Assembly: GCA_010909165.1 (NCBI GenBank)
Contig: MU008161.1
Span: forward strand, 1,178,001-1,242,000
Length of the DNA stretch: 64,000 bases
Source of the DNA: Anthoceros angustus
Taxonomy: Eukaryota; Streptophyta; Anthocerotopsida; Anthocerotales; Anthocerotaceae
Reading direction: 5' to 3'
Shown here: piece after piece, positions 1 to 12,094 of the stretch
How the letters are laid out: the number at the start of each line of letters is the position of its first letter
Numbering within the stretch: the stretch's first letter is position 1
Program-made: the position numbers and the translations under genes
The notes under the pieces: model-generated
The model's input: the letters and a program-made list of their open reading frames with translations, nothing else
Databases searched by the model: none
What the model was told of the DNA's origin: nothing

Positions 1-403
1 GGCTCCGGCGGCTCCGTTGTTTGAACGGATTGATTCCTAGGGTTAAGTTTCCCGGGTTCCCCTACTCTGCTCGACCTCACGACGCTTTCCCACATCCCAA
101 TCCACAACCCCACACTCATTCACTACGCTTGTCGACCCCAACTTATAGACCTATCACACTCTAATTATTCCAAACCCCCTATCTCACATATATAGACTTT
201 TTAGGGAACATTCCGAGTCCATGGGCCAAGGAACACCAAATTCCGGACCATTTATTTTCTAACCTAAAATCAAAACAAAAAAACTCCATAGGCCAAGGAC
301 ATTTCTTCTATAAATATCCCCTACTACCAACCCGACTTATTTTCACACCACTCCAAAAAACAAAAAACACTTGCACAGGGGTTTCCAGAGACTAGATCTT
401 ACA
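1..403 (-). repeat. 3' LTR of Ty3/gypsy element, clipped by window start
   Basis: This stretch aligns along its whole length with about 8,820-9,230, sharing the landmarks ACTCATTCAC, CTAATTATTCCAA, CATATATAGACTTTTTAG and CATGGGCCAAGGAACACC. Many single-base changes and small indels separate the copies, so the insertion is old. Read on the minus strand, the LTR begins TGTAAGATC at 403, directly after a purine-rich tract. The rest of the LTR lies left of the window, so its far end and the target-site duplication cannot be seen here. Confidence 0.85.
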
Positions 404-419
404 TACTCCCTTCTCATTT
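404..419 (-). other. Polypurine tract of gypsy element
   Basis: On the minus strand the bases just before the LTR read AAATGAGAAGGGAGTA, followed by TGTAAG. This is where a plus-strand primer is expected in a Ty3/gypsy element. It supports both the minus orientation and the LTR boundary at 403. Confidence 0.7.
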
Positions 420-3400
420 GTTGGCGCCCAACTTATATAATACTTCTTGACCCTCCACCCATTGACTCGGGTTAGTGGAGGCCACACCTAGTTCTTGCAC
501 TGATCCATTTGAAGACTTGAGAACCCTATATGGCCCCATCCATCGAAGGTGGAGCTTGCGGAAAGTGCATGTACCTATTGTCTGAGGCCAAGTCACCGAA
601 CTACCCACTCTTCCGCAACCGATTGTCATGCCATATTTTCCGTCACCGAATATCTCGCATGACGCTCAACGCCTGCTCCCTATCCTCATGTTTAGCGACC
701 GGCCCCAGTGACTTTCCTCTCCGCCATGCGGTTAGTTTCCGGATACGCAGGTGGGAATTTCAAACTCAATTAGGAGAATGGCCGTAGGTGAGGTAGTACG
801 GTGTTTGTTGCGTTGTTATTTTCTCGCGATCTGTATGCCCGAGCGGAGTGAAGCTTAAGATCCCAATCGTACGCATATTCCACCGTTAGTTTGTTGAGGA
901 TCCTGCACAGGAGCCCATTCGCCTTTTCCGTTAATCCATTTGCCTTGGGATTATAAGGAGTCGTTTTCCTGTGGCGAACGTTGAAGTAGATCGTCATATG
1001 AGATATAACCGTTGAAAAATGTGACCCTCCGTCACGACAAGCTCCAAGGGCCATATCGAGTGATAATGTTCATAGAGGAACCGCCACTACATGAGTGTCT
1101 ACAGTGCTTGGGCTTCCACCATACGCGCAATAGTGCGGGCCACGAGGATGTATTGGTTTTGTCGCGTCCTCGTTTTGTATGGGACCAACAAAGTCTATTC
1201 CCCATTTCTCGAATGGCGGGCCAATATCGGAACCATTGGCCATTGAGTAGTGGGTTTCCCAACCCTCGGCAGCATCGCAGCGTTTAACAAACTCCTAGCA
1301 TCACGATGCATGGTTTGCCACCAATACCCGTTTCAAGCACCTTCTTGCACGTGATATGTGCGCAAAATGTCCTCCCTCGTATCTCTCTCACAAGACTTTC
1401 GGATAACTGCTCCTTGTTACCCATAACGCCCCGCATCCGGTCCGATTGTATGATTGTCTTTGCGTCGTACAAGCGGACGCGAATAGTGCTAAACGCGGCG
1501 GGGTTTGAAAGATCCGGTGGTATTTTCCCGTGAATTCCATCATCTCCTCGTGAGTGGGCCTTGTGTATCCGTTCTCCCCTTCTCATTTCTGCCGAGCCAC
1601 CATTTACCCTCGCCTTATGGTTCTTGCCCCTCTAACTCGTGATGAGCTTCATCGGAAAATCGTCGTTTTGGTCTGTGTAACCTCCTCTGTTTCAGCCTCG
1701 AAATGTAATCTGCATTCACATGTTTACTCCTCCTCTGGTCTCCACCGTGAACGTGAATTCTGGGGGAGTAGGATCCATCTTGCTGCCCGACAAGTCGGTT
1801 TGTTTACCGGTGTTTGAGGCGAAGTGGTCCACATGGAAGACGAACTCAGGATAGCAAATAGTGAAACTTGCGAACCGAGTACACCATCCCTAGCGCCTCT
1901 CGGTGGTGGTATACTTCTTCTGCGTCGAGGCCTCATGCATAATAGATTGGATAATCGTGCTTCTTGTCATCCCTTTGGCTTAGAATGGTACCGATTGCAT
2001 AGGCAAACGTCTACAAACACGTGGAACTTCTTGCCGCCCCAGCTGCGTGGTCTTGTGATCGGTGGTGCGAAGATCATTGAAGGCCTCCTCTCGTTTTGTC
2101 CATTCCCACTCTGGTCCTCGGCGTGGAGCGCCCGGAGAAATTCTTCACAAACCTTCGATAATAGCCTACCATTCCGAGGAATCCCTAAGCTCCTTGGTGG
2201 TAGGTGGCTTGAGGGCGGTAATGATTTTGACCTTATCCGGGTCGACCTCTATCCCCCGCGCAGAAATGCGGTGCCCCAACAAAATACCCTCTGGCATGCC
2301 GAAATAACATTTCTCGGGATGTAGACACAATTGGGTCTGTTGACACCGTTCCAGACATTTGCGAAGGTGGTTGAGGTGATCTTCGCTGCTCCAAACACGC
2401 AGAAGTCATCCAGGAAGACCTCCATGAAGTCCCTAAGGTATTCCTTGAAAATCTTGACAACCGTCCGCATGAAGGATCCTGGTGCCCCAAATCCGTTTGC
2501 TTGTAGGCATAGGTTCCCATGTAGTGAAGTTAGTGGCCAATCACTCTCCACGAGATGTACCGATTATACCCATCCGAGCAGTAGACCATTCTCCGCAACT
2601 AAGTCCGATGTTGTCTATGAATGGAAGCGGGTAATGGTCTTTTTGGTCACCTTGTTTAACTTCCTCCAATCTGACGTATCTTCCCTTACGCTTTTGGGAA
2701 CCACCACAATTGGGGCTACCCACCGATGTCACAATAGGATATATGACGTCCGGCAAGTAAAGCTCCAATTGTTACCTTTATGAATACTTTGGATTTAGCT
2801 TGTATTGCGATCCGACGCACGGCACCCGGCTCGAGATCAATCTTGTGCTCCCCACTCCCTCGGTATACCCTTCATGTCCGTAACGTCAAAAGCAAAAACG
2901 TGGATAAATTCATTGTTTCATACCCCTTTCCAAGTGCATTCATCCTGCTCGAAAACTTAAGGACCTTGCCGCAACACTTCCACATCCTTGACCTCATCCG
3001 TCTGCACTCTCTCTCCACCGGCGGATGTGATGCGAACCCTTCCTCCATTGTCTTGGTTCTCCTTGCGCATTCCCCATTCCGGAATAGGTCGTCGAGGTAA
3101 GCGTGAGACACCCTCCTCGCACCAAGTTTGTCCAGGATCGGCTCCTCGGCTCACCCACCTCTACTTCTGCCTCGACCTCGCCCCGGCCTTCTCGGCCCGA
3201 TCCACGACCACGGGTTGTCAATTGTGACTCCATAGCACCCTAATAGGTTGATGGAATGGGAATATCTCTCGTAATCGTCCTCTTCATCGACCACGAAATA
3301 TGTGCGAATGGGAATTTCTCCTTCTCATCCTCCCCCCAGAGGTATCTTGAGAGGTGTATCCCTCCGTTTCGGTGTCTCCCTGCACGTATCTCGCTCCAAG

Positions 3401-6141
3401 TCAAACATATCCTTCCTCCTTAATTTTGGGGTCCCCAGAGGTTTGAATCCCACTTCCTTTCTCGCCCCATTTGAAGGTGCAACGTGCCCCATACATCCAT
3501 GTTCGTCAATGAGAACCTCATACCCGCTTTTTGTTTAATGACCACGTAGTCCATGAGGTGGAATGGTACCAATATGGGTTAGGACTCCTCCTACCGGCCA
3601 TTTTGGACATGTCCGCCACCAACACCTTTGATGTATTCTGCTCGCAACCCAAGCTTAGGCGGTCTCCTCATCATGATGTTGACTCGACCGGAATCTAGCG
3701 GCACCTTCTTGATTACACATCCACTTTCTCAGAGCTCACAGACCCCAGTCCATCATGGCCACCATATTCACAGAAGGGATTTCGGCCTTGGGGTGGAAAG
3801 GTTCTCTCTTCTTGGGGTGCCGCCTTCAATGCCCCACGTTCTTTGGCGCGGATTGTCCCCGAGAAGTCGTTCAATGTTATCATGAACTTTTGGTCCATGA
3901 TAGCGTCGCCAAATTGAAAGGAACACCGTGTGCTTGCTTTCTCCTTGCCAACCCCACCGTCATTTCGAACATGTGTTTTGCGGTCGTTGAAACAGATGGC
4001 GAGGGTCGGTGGGTCCAAAGGTAATGCCGGAGTCTGTTCGTTCTCGGATCATATCCATAACCTTCCCCGACAGGAAACGCCGACTCATCCTTTTTCCTCT
4101 TGCGGGTTTTCGCCCCATGTGTCGACTCGAGTCCCACCGCCGTCCATGTCCTCGTTTTGCACTTCACCTCGAATCCGCGGTCTCGCCGCTAAGGGAGTTA
4201 CACCGTGATGCCATCCAAATCGCAACCCTCGCGTTAAGTGTGTGCCTTGCTCCCGTCCTGGATTCGCATGCCCTTTTTTTTCACGACATACCGAGTCCCT
4301 CGTTTTGTGGTTGGACTTCTCTTCCTTCCCGCTTTGATGAAGACGCCTCTTCCTCCTCACTTGCGGACGTTATGGAAGCTCCCACTCCGTTCTTCTTCCT
4401 TTTTCCCTCGCTCCCTTCTTAGGGTGTCCGCCTTCCTCTCGCCGCGTCCGACAGCCCATCGCAGGAGTTCCGTAATACCCACTCCACATCCCCAACCCTT
4501 CCGGGCTCCTCGACGGGCCTCGGAATCCTCCCATACTGACCATGAGCGCATCTTGACTTGCATTCTTTGCATGTGCGGGTGGGTCGCAGAACCGGAGGTT
4601 GACGATCCTCACTTTTTCGGTGTCCGGCAGGAGGACGCCGCCACGTGACCGATTGCTTGCGTCCACACAGCCTTTCAAAATCACCATTCCCTGGCGAGAT
4701 GCGGAGGGGCATCCAGCAAGATGCCCGAACCCTCGGCAATTGTAACAGATGGCACTCATTTGCGGGGTTCCTTGCCATCGATTGCGAATGCCCATGCCTG
4801 GGTTTTCGCAAACTCGAGTACAAAGTTTTGGTACCCGAGATCGGTGTTGCCTCTTGAATTTGGTATGTATCTTCCAAGCACATCTCCTCATCCTCTCCTC
4901 GTAGCCCAAGAGTTGCACTTTTGTTTGTGACGTTCGACCTCGAGTGCCCTGTCTGTTGAGTGAAGAGATTCGCCCGCGCTCGAGCAACCCTTCTTCTATC
5001 ATGGTCCTTGATGGCATTAAGATGGAGTTTCTTTTCTCGGTTTGACCATCATTTCCTCCATCTTGTTCCTTGTTGCTCCACTTTTTGCGCTTTCCACCTC
5101 TCTTCTCACTGCTCCGCGTCCTTTCGTGCATATAGCAGCTCCTTCCCTTTTGCACGTCGTCTTGTTTCCATCATTTTTCCCTTCTTCCTTCTATCCCTTG
5201 GTTGCGCTCACCTTACGAATTCTCCTCCGAATCCCGGTCTCCTCTTCCGTGGAGCTACCCGAGGAGTCATTGAAAACTATCCTCCGCGAATCGCCATCGG
5301 AGGAATAGTACTTCTTCTTCTTTTTGTATTTCTTTTTGTCCTTCCGCCCTTGTTCGAGTTCTTCTTCTCTTCCGCGTTGGACTCCTCATAGTTCGATTTG
5401 ATCGCGATCCAAATCTTTCTCACTGAGAGCGACGTGCCTTCCCATCTCCGCGCCAATCCTCTTGCAAACCAAATGGCCATTATTAGCTCCGAGTGCGGAC
5501 CCCGATCCGTAGTGTGGAACCTTTCCACATAAGCTGCAGTGTCTCTTCCCTCTCCGCAATCCCTCGAGTTTGGACAGACATATCCTTCCACATCGACCCC
5601 TCCGAACCTTTCACAAAAGCTCTTCAAGGCCCCAAAGTAGGCGGGGTGTGGCGAAGCTATGTACTCCGCTTGTACCACTTGGCCGCGCTCGCGTAAGACT
5701 CCATAAGCTGGGCACGATCGCATCCTCACGGTTGGCGTGCCACTCAAAACGCTCGACAAACTCGTCGGGATCCTCATGGCCCTTCTTTTCTCCGCAACGG
5801 TAAGATTGCTTAGTAGTAACAAGCACCCAGATCGCCATAACTAGTACTTAACGATCAGTAGTTGACGCGCCACTACGTGACCTCTACATTCAAAGTTCGA
5901 GACCGGTGGTCTAGGCACTGGAGCGAGATCAAAAGACAAGGTGGAATCGGGTACCGGCCCTTGTACCGCTCCGTAGTCGAGAGTTGGGAATCAATCCGTT
6001 AAGATCCGATCCCAATCCGAGTCGACTCCCCCCCTCTTCCTCGTCCAACAGTGTGATCTCCGCTCCTCGTAACTCTCTGCACCTCCTGCCGCGTTGCCGC
6101 TTTCCCCAGTCGATCGAATCGCTTGTCTCCACCCGAGGCAT
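414..6141 (-). pseudogene. Degenerate Ty3/gypsy gag-pol polyprotein
   Basis: The internal region encodes gag-pol on the minus strand in many broken frames. From 5' to 3': gag-like helical pieces (about 6,141-5,277); a zinc-knuckle-like CYNCRGFGHLAGC near 4,690-4,740; reverse transcriptase with KDHYPLPFIDN (about 2,620) and the catalytic-site variant MEVFLDDFCVFG (about 2,400); RNase H/connection sequence around 1,740-1,960; the integrase zinc-finger region HITCKKVLETG (about 1,340); integrase core with TTPYNPKANGLTEKANG (about 950); and a C-terminal piece LHLRWMGPYRVLKSSNG ending near 414. The order RT-RNaseH-INT is diagnostic of Ty3/gypsy. Frameshifts and stops are so frequent that no functional protein is expected. 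The PLPFID and FLDDF motifs and the primer site resemble the Athila/Tat side of the family, which is an inference. Confidence 0.9.
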
Positions 6142-6207
6142 CCATCAATCTAGTAATGCTAGACTCTACTTAAGCTATGGTTAGTTCCTTCCTACGTCCT
6201 TGATTCC

Positions 6208-6222
6208 ATTCCCGCAACGCCA
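6208..6222 (-). other. Putative primer binding site of gypsy element
   Basis: The minus strand reads TGGCGTTGCGGGAAT right after a CCACA end. This resembles the TGGCGCC-GTTGC-type primer site of many plant gypsy elements, with two bases missing. It sits where a 5' LTR to the right would end and just ahead of the gag-like reading frames. Confidence 0.55.
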
Positions 6223-6225
6223 AAA

Positions 6226-9200
6226 TGTGGAGTGTGGATTCGTGTCCGGGGACACCGTGAGGTCCACATTCACCCTCAATGTCGTTGTAGGCTTAGGATT
6301 CGCTCCCAAGGGAATGGTTTGTGCCAAGAGACGCTAACTTCTATCGCCATCGACCTTCACCTAAGTCAAGACTTACTTACACTCCTCTTACCTATCTACT
6401 CAACCACTACTACCCCGACTTGTCTAGCTACCAGCTCTTATTCCACGACGCAAATCTTATTCCACGACCGGGTGCTCCACCACTCGGTAGTTGCTCGACC
6501 ACCGAGGTGGGTCCCACCCAAACCCTAGCGACTTATTCCACGGCGCCCGCGGATCCTCGCAGGGCGTCCCACTGCATGCGGATCGCTTTATTCTGCCTCC
6601 ACACTTCATGCACACACACACACCGATTCCTAGGGACCAAATTCCACAAATCCTCACGCTCACACACACAAAGGGCCACACTCACACAATTTTACAAGGG
6701 AACTGTTCCCCTTGCACCTTCCACCAGCGGTTTGGCTTTTGGATTCACACAATCCACCGCTAGTCTCTCTCAATTAGTTCCTTCTCTCTCCACCGCCTGA
6801 TCGCGTGATTTAGTCACTCCTTCACCCAATCTTCTCTCTCTCTCTCTCCTCAATTCCCGGGCTTCCAACCATCCACTCAACACTTCTCTCAATTGAACAC
6901 AACTAGGGACAAGTGTGAAGGAAAGAAGAACCCCAGGCCACGAGGCGCTGAGCAAGCTCCGACCCCGCGCCAATCCCTTGGTTTCCTCCTCCTTGCAAGA
7001 TTGCTTTATCACCCTCCTCCCGCGGAGCAAGCTCTCGACCACCCCTAGGAGCGTCTCGCACCACCCTCTCAAGGACGTCTCCAACCAGCCAGGCAGGGGA
7101 TCTCAACCAGAGTTATCGGCGTGAGGGACCCATCGCCCCTCTTATACATCCGGGCACCATGCCCGGATTTTAGGTCCTAAGATGGCTATCACGCGACGCG
7201 CCACAATTCGAGCGATCCTAGGTCCAGCGATCCTAACCAAATTATCTTTAGGTTGCTACCACCTCACCACGCTATCTCGGCGCCCTACCTCGACTTGGCC
7301 CGGCACGTCCTCCATTGCTGCCGCCACGAGCTCTCCGCCACGCCGGCTGGTCGGAGTTTCCACACTACTTCCACCTCATCCACTGGACGCCCGAATTTGA
7401 GGTGTACCACTGGGCTTCGCATCTTCCGCTGGCCGCCTATTCCGAGGATTATTCCGGTTCCTCGTCCACCCAAGCTGGACCTCCTCGCTCAACTCCTCCA
7501 AAGTCGCCTGCATAATAGGAGCCAACCCCACACCGGCGCAGTGGTAGAAGTATGCACTTGGGTCCTCACTTGCGAGGTAGGCCCCGATCCCTCCTATTTC
7601 CACACGCACATGGTGAGGTTAAGCACGCGTTCTCCATTCACATATAGACCGAACATAAGTTTCCTCATCCATGTGCCGAATATAATAGGACCGCACACCG
7701 AGGTGCTTACCCTCCTCCCGTAGGCTACACCGTGCTGCCTATGTCTCGCGAGGCGCCACGCCGCACCTCCGCCCGCCCCTCCGGGTTGATGCGCCAATGT
7801 CGGTGGTTTTCTCACACTAGTGACTCCACGAGCGTGCCTCAACCTTGGTAGGTGAGGTTTTCACACTGCTGTCGCCCCTTCCGCCAGGCCTTCCGCCTCT
7901 CCGTTGGTCACCCCTGCCTTCCTCCCGCCCCGCCACTCCATCCGATTTTTCCTCCTTGGGCCTCCGCCTTCCACTTCACCTCCCTAACCGCTTCCACATG
8001 TGGAGGGAGGCTACAATCTCCACCTCCGCGCATAGCTAGCGTAAACATAAAGATGGACCAAATGGTGAGATTAGAGAGGCCGAGGGGCGAGGAAATCAAG
8101 TTCAACCTCTCTTCACACAACTTGTCAAGAGAATTCGCCTCAATCGATCTCCTTGACCACTTCATGAAGGAACAAAGCAAGTGGTCGACAAATAATCCTC
8201 GCTCTTGTGCCGCAGAAACATAGGAGCCACCGCTGCACTCCATCAATCACACATACAACCTCGCCAACCAAACTGGTTCGACCACGCCCGCTAACTGTAT
8301 GGCCCGGCTTCTTTTCCGGACGGCCCATCACCAAACCGCCCGCCTCCTCCCATCGCGCCATACACCCTTCTAACCACCTGTGTCCCAACTCGGGCTTCGC
8401 TTCTAAACTCTCACCGGTCATTTTGTCCTTCTGTGTGACGCGACACTCGCACCCCTGTGTTCATGTAATTCCACCGCTTCCATGAAACCCAGCCTCAGCC
8501 CTTCACCCCTCCTCAACTTTCCAATGATCCATGTTCGCCATTGGGCAAGCACAATGTGGTGACCTTGGGCGCCATCCTCTCACGGCCTTCCGGTCTCGCC
8601 ACAAACCAACGCCACCTGCGAATTTCCGGGGCCGGCCTGTGGTTCCTACCTCCTCAGAAGGAGCTCACCCCCGCGCCTTCCTCCTCCCGCTGCCCGCGAT
8701 GTCCGACGGGTTGAGCTCCTTCCTTCGCTGCTGCGCCGCGCCTCCCCGATGCAGTGCTGACACAACTCCTCGACTTCGTCAAGGCCACCGCCGTCCGCCC
8801 GCTCCCGCCTGCGCCTGCTGTTTGAACGGGATTCGCCATTCCTAGGTTAAGTTTCCTGTGTTCCCCTACTCCTGCTCGACCTCACGACCGCTTTCCCACA
8901 TCCCAATCCACAACCCCACACTCATTCACCACTGCTTGGCCGACCCCAACTTATAGACCTATCACACTCTAATTATTCCAACCCCCTATCTCACATATAT
9001 AGACTTTTTAGGAATATTCCGAGTCCATGGGCCAAGGAACACCAAATTTTGACCATTTATTTTCTAACTTAAAAATCAAAACAAGAAAAGAATCCATAGG
9101 CCAAGGGCATTTCTTCTATAAATACCTCCGCCTACTACCAACCCGACTTATTTTCACACCACGGATCCCAAAAACAAAAAAAAAAACACTTCGACACGTC

Positions 9201-9230
9201 CCAGCAGTTTCCAAGTCCGGATCGTCTACA
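6226..9230 (-). repeat. 5' LTR of Ty3/gypsy element, about 3 kb (left edge inferred)
   Basis: The right 410 bases (about 8,820-9,230) match the clipped LTR at 1-403. Read on the minus strand this LTR starts TGTAGACGATCC at 9,230. If the primer site at 6,208-6,222 is real, it ends in CA at 6,226, giving a TG...CA repeat of 3,005 bases. A minus-strand TATA candidate (TCTATATATG) lies near 8,990-9,003. No coherent coding frame is seen; the ORFs across it are CT-rich low-complexity shadows. The right edge is well supported, but the left edge rests on the primer site alone because the other LTR is cut off by the window. Confidence 0.6.
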
Positions 9231-9480
9231 AGGTGGCATTGAAAAGATGCAAGTGGAAGTAACACCAGCGGTGACGGTCGCGAGTAATAGGCCATGTCTC
9301 CGGACCGCATGCGATGCATGATCGGCCGACACATGCGCCGCCGCGTCGCCATTCAAAGTTGCCACCTCACCTTCCCTTATGTCTCAACTCCTCATTATAA
9401 CAAGTGGGACCTAATCAGCGATGACCACACTTATCACTCGTAGACATATATAGTCACCAAATTCTAGCACACACATTTGC
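9231..9480. other. Flank between LTR and palindrome array
   Basis: No gene is seen here. The part around 9,389-9,460, with TCCTCATTATAAC and CATATATAGTCACCAA, is repeated in diverged form at about 10,080-10,156 (TCCTCATAATAGC, CATATATAGACACCAA). Both copies sit next to stretches of the GGCCAAGG palindrome array, so this looks like part of the same repeat. Confidence 0.5.
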
Positions 9481-10985
9481 CAAGAACATTCACGATCATT
9501 TCGAGGAGGACATATCCTTGTCATTGCCCAAGGAACTATTTGTCCTTGGGCCTCGGTACGTCCATGTCATAGCCCATGGTCATGTCATGTCCAGCCCATA
9601 ACATGCATATACATGTGGCCCACGGACATAACGTGACCATGATTATGCATATGTGTCATGGTCCAAGAACATTTTCATTGGACCATGTCATGTATATATG
9701 TCATTGTCATGCGCATGACATTTATATACATGCCATGGGCCAAGGACAAAGTTGTCCTTGGCCCATGACATGCATATATGTCATGGGCCAAGGACAACTT
9801 TGTCCTTGGCCCATGGCATGTATATATAAATGTCATATATATGCATGTCCTGCGCGACATGCATGCATGCATAAGCTCAAAGTTTTCCTTGGCCCATGAC
9901 ATCCATATGCATGTCATGTGCCAACACTTTGAGCTTGGCCCATGGCATGTGCATGTCATGGTAAGACCATGCCATGCATTTACATGTCATGGGCCAAGCT
10001 CAAAGTTGTCCTTGGCCCATGACAACTCCCATCCCCATGCATGTTTGGCCACCTCATCATGCGCTCCTTGTGTTTTAAGTCCTCATAATAGCATGTCCTC
10101 CCAAATGAAGTCTACACCACACTCATCGATTGCTATACATATATAGACACCAATATGTAGCCTTTGCCTTTCCGTGGGCCAAGGACAAATTTGTCCTTCG
10201 CCCATGACATGAATTTACATGTCTGGGCCGAGGACAATTTGTCCTTACTGTTATTATGTCTGGGCCACACCATGCCATGCATGATTTTCGTGGGCCAAGG
10301 ACAAATGTCCTTGGCCTGGCGTTCATGTCTGGTCTTGACCATGCCATGCATTGCCATGGGCCAAGGACAAAGTTGTCCTTGCCCCATGAAACGCCTTGTA
10401 ATATACATGTCATGGCCCAAGGACAAATTTGTCCTTGGCCCATGGCAATTATATAAATGTCCTTGGCCCTTGCCTATTATATAAATGTCATGCGCATGAC
10501 ATTTACATGCATATACATTTCATGGTGAAAGGAAAAACGTTTCCTTGGACCATCACATGCATATGCATGTCATGGTCATATCATGTCCTTGGCCCATGAC
10601 ATGTATATGCACGTCATGGGCCAAGGACATGACAAGACCATGGGCCATGACATGCACGCACATGTCGAGGCCCAAGGACAAATAAATCCTTGTGCAATGA
10701 CAGGAGGTCGCATTTGTCCTTGGCCCTCGAAATGCCTGTGAATGTGCTTGGCCGTCGATATGTGTGAGCGAGATATTCGTGACTATATATGTTCGGCCAT
10801 GACATGTAAATACATGCCATGGTCAAGACCATGACATGCATATACATGTCATGGCCCAAGTCATGCGATGTCCGTGGACCATGTCATGCATGTACATGTC
10901 ATGGCAGAAGGACAAATGACATGCACGGACATGGGCATTTCCCAATCCAAGGACCATGACATGCATTGACTCATCATGGACCAAA
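9481..10985. repeat. Array of GGCCAAGGACAA palindromes with CATG-rich linkers
   Basis: The stretch is built from a short inverted repeat: GGCCAAGGACAA followed at once by its complement TTGTCCTTGGCC. Clear full palindromes lie near 9,748-9,772, 9,786-9,812, 10,290-10,315, 10,360-10,384 and 10,417-10,441, with many half-sites between. Linkers are rich in CATG, CATGCATATG and ATATACATG. ORFs on both strands simply translate this repeat (recurring SWAKDNFVLGPWH-type and GQGQ-type strings), so none is a gene. The same GGCCAAGG half-site occurs in the neighbouring LTR (about 9,030 and 9,100). Confidence 0.85.
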
Positions 10986-12094
10986 GACAATCCCCGGTGA
11001 CCACGAGAGACGCGTTTCCGTGTGCGTCACCCTTGTGAGGCACCTCGGTGCAAACGGCTGTGTGCATCGTGGATAGCGTGGGTGTGAAATGAATATGTGT
11101 CATCATACCAGTCATTACAAAGCTGTGCACTTGGGGTGGTCGGCCATGATCCTAGGCCGCCGTCCATCTGCTGTTGCACCATTGTCAATGTTTATACCTG
11201 TACTTGTTCGATGTACGCAGTTGGCACTGTCGTTAATTATGCTTACCTCCTGAAAACCCCGCTACTCACGTCCGCGGGCGACACCACCGCCAAAGGTCGC
11301 CATGGCGAGACGGGCTGTCGGCCATGGCCGTCAATACGCCTCGCAAGCTTGTCGCATACAGGCGATCGATATCGCAGATTCTCCCAACCGTAAACCGATG
11401 TTCCGGAGGCCACGATTGCGTGTAGAAATCGGCTCTTCTCCGAGATTTGCTTTAACTACGAACTCACGGTGCGTGAAAAGCTCCAGCTCTTGCTTAAGTC
11501 TCCTCCCTGCGGTTTGAGGCCTACCGTGAACCCCATCACTCCCCTCCACCCCTCCCCACCCGCGTCTCCACCGTTCCTCTCCTCGCGCCCCGCCCCGCCC
11601 CTTGGCCGCGGTATGCGAGCCCTCGTCCCCTGTCCTGGCGGATGTGGCGAGGCGGTCTATGACTTGCATTCCTACATCTTGAATGGGTTGGGCATACGGT
11701 GCTTGCACTTTGGACACCTCCACAGGTCGATGGCCATCAAGGACCCGGTGGCCTACTGTGTGCCAACCGGGTGTGTACCCACGCCCTTTTTGTGGAACCC
11801 CCGTTCGACTGGCCAAGTGGAAGCCTCCCAACGCCTTGGAGTTCGTGTCTCGACCACCACGCCCGGATCTCGGTAGTGGGGTTAGGATGTGTGTGTGAAA
11901 ACTGCGTCCATGACCCAGGTGCCGGCCCAAGGTGTCTCGGCCTAGGGATTCTCTCCTTTTCACCCATTGCGTTCAATAGTTTTTGGTTCCCATGCGGCCG
12001 CCTTTTCCTTCCGTGCTCAACTATCTTCCTTCCAACATTGCGGTGTGTGCGGAGGTTGTGGGCTCCTATAGATAGGCACCGAGTATGGCTATGA
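10986..12094. other. GC-rich unassigned stretch before CACTA region
   Basis: No recognisable gene. A plus-strand frame (about 11,600-11,760) encodes a cysteine-containing piece (VPCPGGCGEAVYDLHSY) followed by MAIKDPVAY. The latter resembles the AIKDDG/AIKDLV repeats encoded at 12,120-12,220 and 12,980-13,090, so this may be the decayed start of the same transposon-associated coding unit. I cannot assign it to a family. Confidence 0.3.

Noticed and set aside
420-432. TTGGCGCCCAACTT near the clipped LTR, resembling a primer site
   Set aside because: It lies at the polypurine (3') side of the element and falls within the last integrase-side codons (YKLGANK), so it is not a primer site.
9576-10484. 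Several overlapping ORFs of 66-122 codons on both strands in the palindrome array
   Set aside because: They translate the same CATG/GGCCAAGGACAA repeat in different frames and show no domain.
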